From: Spirochaetaceae bacterium UBA1306 | GTDB taxonomy: Bacteria > Spirochaetota > Spirochaetia > Treponematales > Rectinemataceae | NCBI GenBank assembly: GCA_002307245.1 | Contig: DBTW01000202.1 | Span: 1-6,730 of the forward strand | Length of the DNA: 6,730 bases | Direction: 5' to 3' | In this document: piece after piece, positions 6,346-6,730 of the stretch | Numbering within the stretch: position 1 is the stretch's first letter | Layout of the letters: the number at the start of each line of letters is the position of its first letter | Translations under genes and position numbers: made by a program | The notes under the pieces: model-generated | Told to the model about the DNA's origin: nothing | Databases searched by the model: none | Seen by the model: only the letters and a program-made list of their open reading frames with translations

Positions 6346-6362
6346 TAAGCGCCGGGCGCTTA
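6346..6362 (-). other. Stem-loop 1, perfect palindrome covering the nifH stop codon
   Basis: The arms TAAGCGCC and GGCGCTTA are perfect inverted repeats around a single base; the central pairs would open to leave a loop of 3-5 bases. The first arm begins with the TAA stop of nifH, so a terminating ribosome would cover it and folding could depend on translation. Five bases separate it from stem-loop 2. It is followed by TATCC, not a T-run, so transcript end protection, processing or partial termination are all possible. Confidence 0.7.
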
Positions 6363-6730
6363 ATTGGCGATGCCGTATTCCATGAGGAGCCCCTCAAGCT
6401 CATCCGTCGTGAGGGGCGTCGGGATCACGAAGTTCGTGTTCTGATCGATCTTCCTGGACAGCGCCCGGTACTCGTCGGCCTGCGGGTGCTTGGGATCATG
6501 CTCGATCACGGTCTTGCGGTTGATCTCGGCGCGCTGGACCTCGTTGTCCCTCGGGACGAAGTGGATCATCTTCGTGCCGAGCTTGATCGCGAAGGCCTCG
6601 ATCATGGCCTGCTCGTTGTCGACCTTGCGGCTGTTGCAGATGATCCCGCCCAGGCGCACCACGCCGGCCTCGGCGAACTTCACGATGCCCTTGCAGATGT
6701 TGTTCGCGGCGTACATGGCCATCATCTCGC
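6360..6730 (-). CDS. nifH: NifH, nitrogenase Fe protein (C-terminal part; 5' end beyond the window)
   Basis: NifH is the homodimeric ATP-dependent reductase that delivers electrons to NifDK, and it also acts in P-cluster and FeMo-cofactor maturation. About 122 complete codons are present, roughly the last 45% of a protein of about 275 residues. The frame is open to the edge, and the sequence just before the first Met is consistent with the conserved GEMMAMYAANNI motif, so that Met is internal. Seen next: GGIICNSRKVDNE, then FVPRDNEVQRAEINRKTVIE (the conserved segment after the nucleotide-binding core), and the C-terminus EYGIAN ending in TAA. The P-loop, the two 4Fe-4S cysteines and the arginine that is ADP-ribosylated in some bacteria lie outside the window. 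A VnfH or AnfH cannot be excluded from this part alone, but the adjoining nifI1-nifI2-nifDK genes favour NifH. The 63-base gap to nifI1 holds two stem-loops. Confidence 0.96.
   Translation of the reverse strand, partial: EMMAMYAANNICKGIVKFAEAGVVRLGGIICNSRKVDNEQAMIEAFAIKLGTKMIHFVPRDNEVQRAEINRKTVIEHDPKHPQADEYRALSRKIDQNTNFVIPTPLTTDELEGLLMEYGIAN

Noticed and set aside
6297..6359. A separate promoter for nifI1-nifI2-nifDKEN in the gap
   Set aside because: The 63 bases are taken up by stem-loops and the ribosome binding site; I see no -35/-10 pair or -24/-12 GG-GC pair.
6321..6362. Rho-independent terminator after nifH that would end the operon
   Set aside because: The two stems are strong but no T-run follows either one, and nifI1 follows closely with its own ribosome binding site. 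Partial termination or processing remains possible.
3906..6730. Vanadium or iron-only nitrogenase
   Set aside because: There is no delta-subunit gene between D and K, NifD has the Mo-type insertion and ligand set, and nifE/nifN follow directly.

Overview
The window is one stretch of a molybdenum nitrogenase (nif) operon, transcribed entirely on the minus strand. Read in transcription order (right to left), the genes are nifH (3' part only), nifI1, nifI2, nifD, nifK, nifE and nifN (5' part only). No other gene is supported on either strand, and every long plus-strand frame is a shadow of these genes caused by their high-GC third codon positions.

The organism is most likely a high-GC anaerobic bacterium. 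The order H-I1-I2-D-K-E-N, with two PII-like genes between nifH and nifD, is known from methanogens and from anaerobic bacteria (clostridia, sulfate reducers, green sulfur bacteria, spirochaetes and others). NifD has the roughly 50-residue insertion and NifK the short N-terminus of the Clostridium pasteurianum type of MoFe protein, which fits this group. Strong GGAGG-type ribosome binding sites before most genes favour a bacterium. I cannot place the phylum from this sequence alone.

Layout: 6360-6730 end of nifH; 6297-6359 a 63-base gap holding two consecutive stem-loops; 5922-6296 nifI1; 5545-5925 nifI2, overlapping nifI1 by four bases; 3906-5534 nifD; 2502-3890 nifK; 1120-2490 nifE; 1-1127 nifN, which starts at a GTG inside the end of nifE. 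Gaps after nifI1 are 15 bases or less, or the genes overlap, so the genes are probably co-transcribed and partly translationally coupled. There is no gene-free stretch above 63 bases. The operon promoter, the start of nifH, and the end of nifN lie outside the window.

How they work together: NifH passes electrons to the NifDK catalytic complex and also takes part in cofactor maturation. NifE and NifN form the scaffold on which the FeMo-cofactor precursor is completed before transfer to NifDK. NifI1 and NifI2 are PII-family proteins that, in studied anaerobes, reversibly block NifH-NifDK interaction in response to 2-oxoglutarate and adenylate levels. All P-cluster and FeMo-cofactor ligand residues that I checked are intact, so the enzyme looks functional. 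I found a well-preserved example of a known system, not an undescribed one; the points of note are the nifH/nifI1 hairpin pair, the hidden GTG start of nifN, and local insertions in NifN and NifI1.
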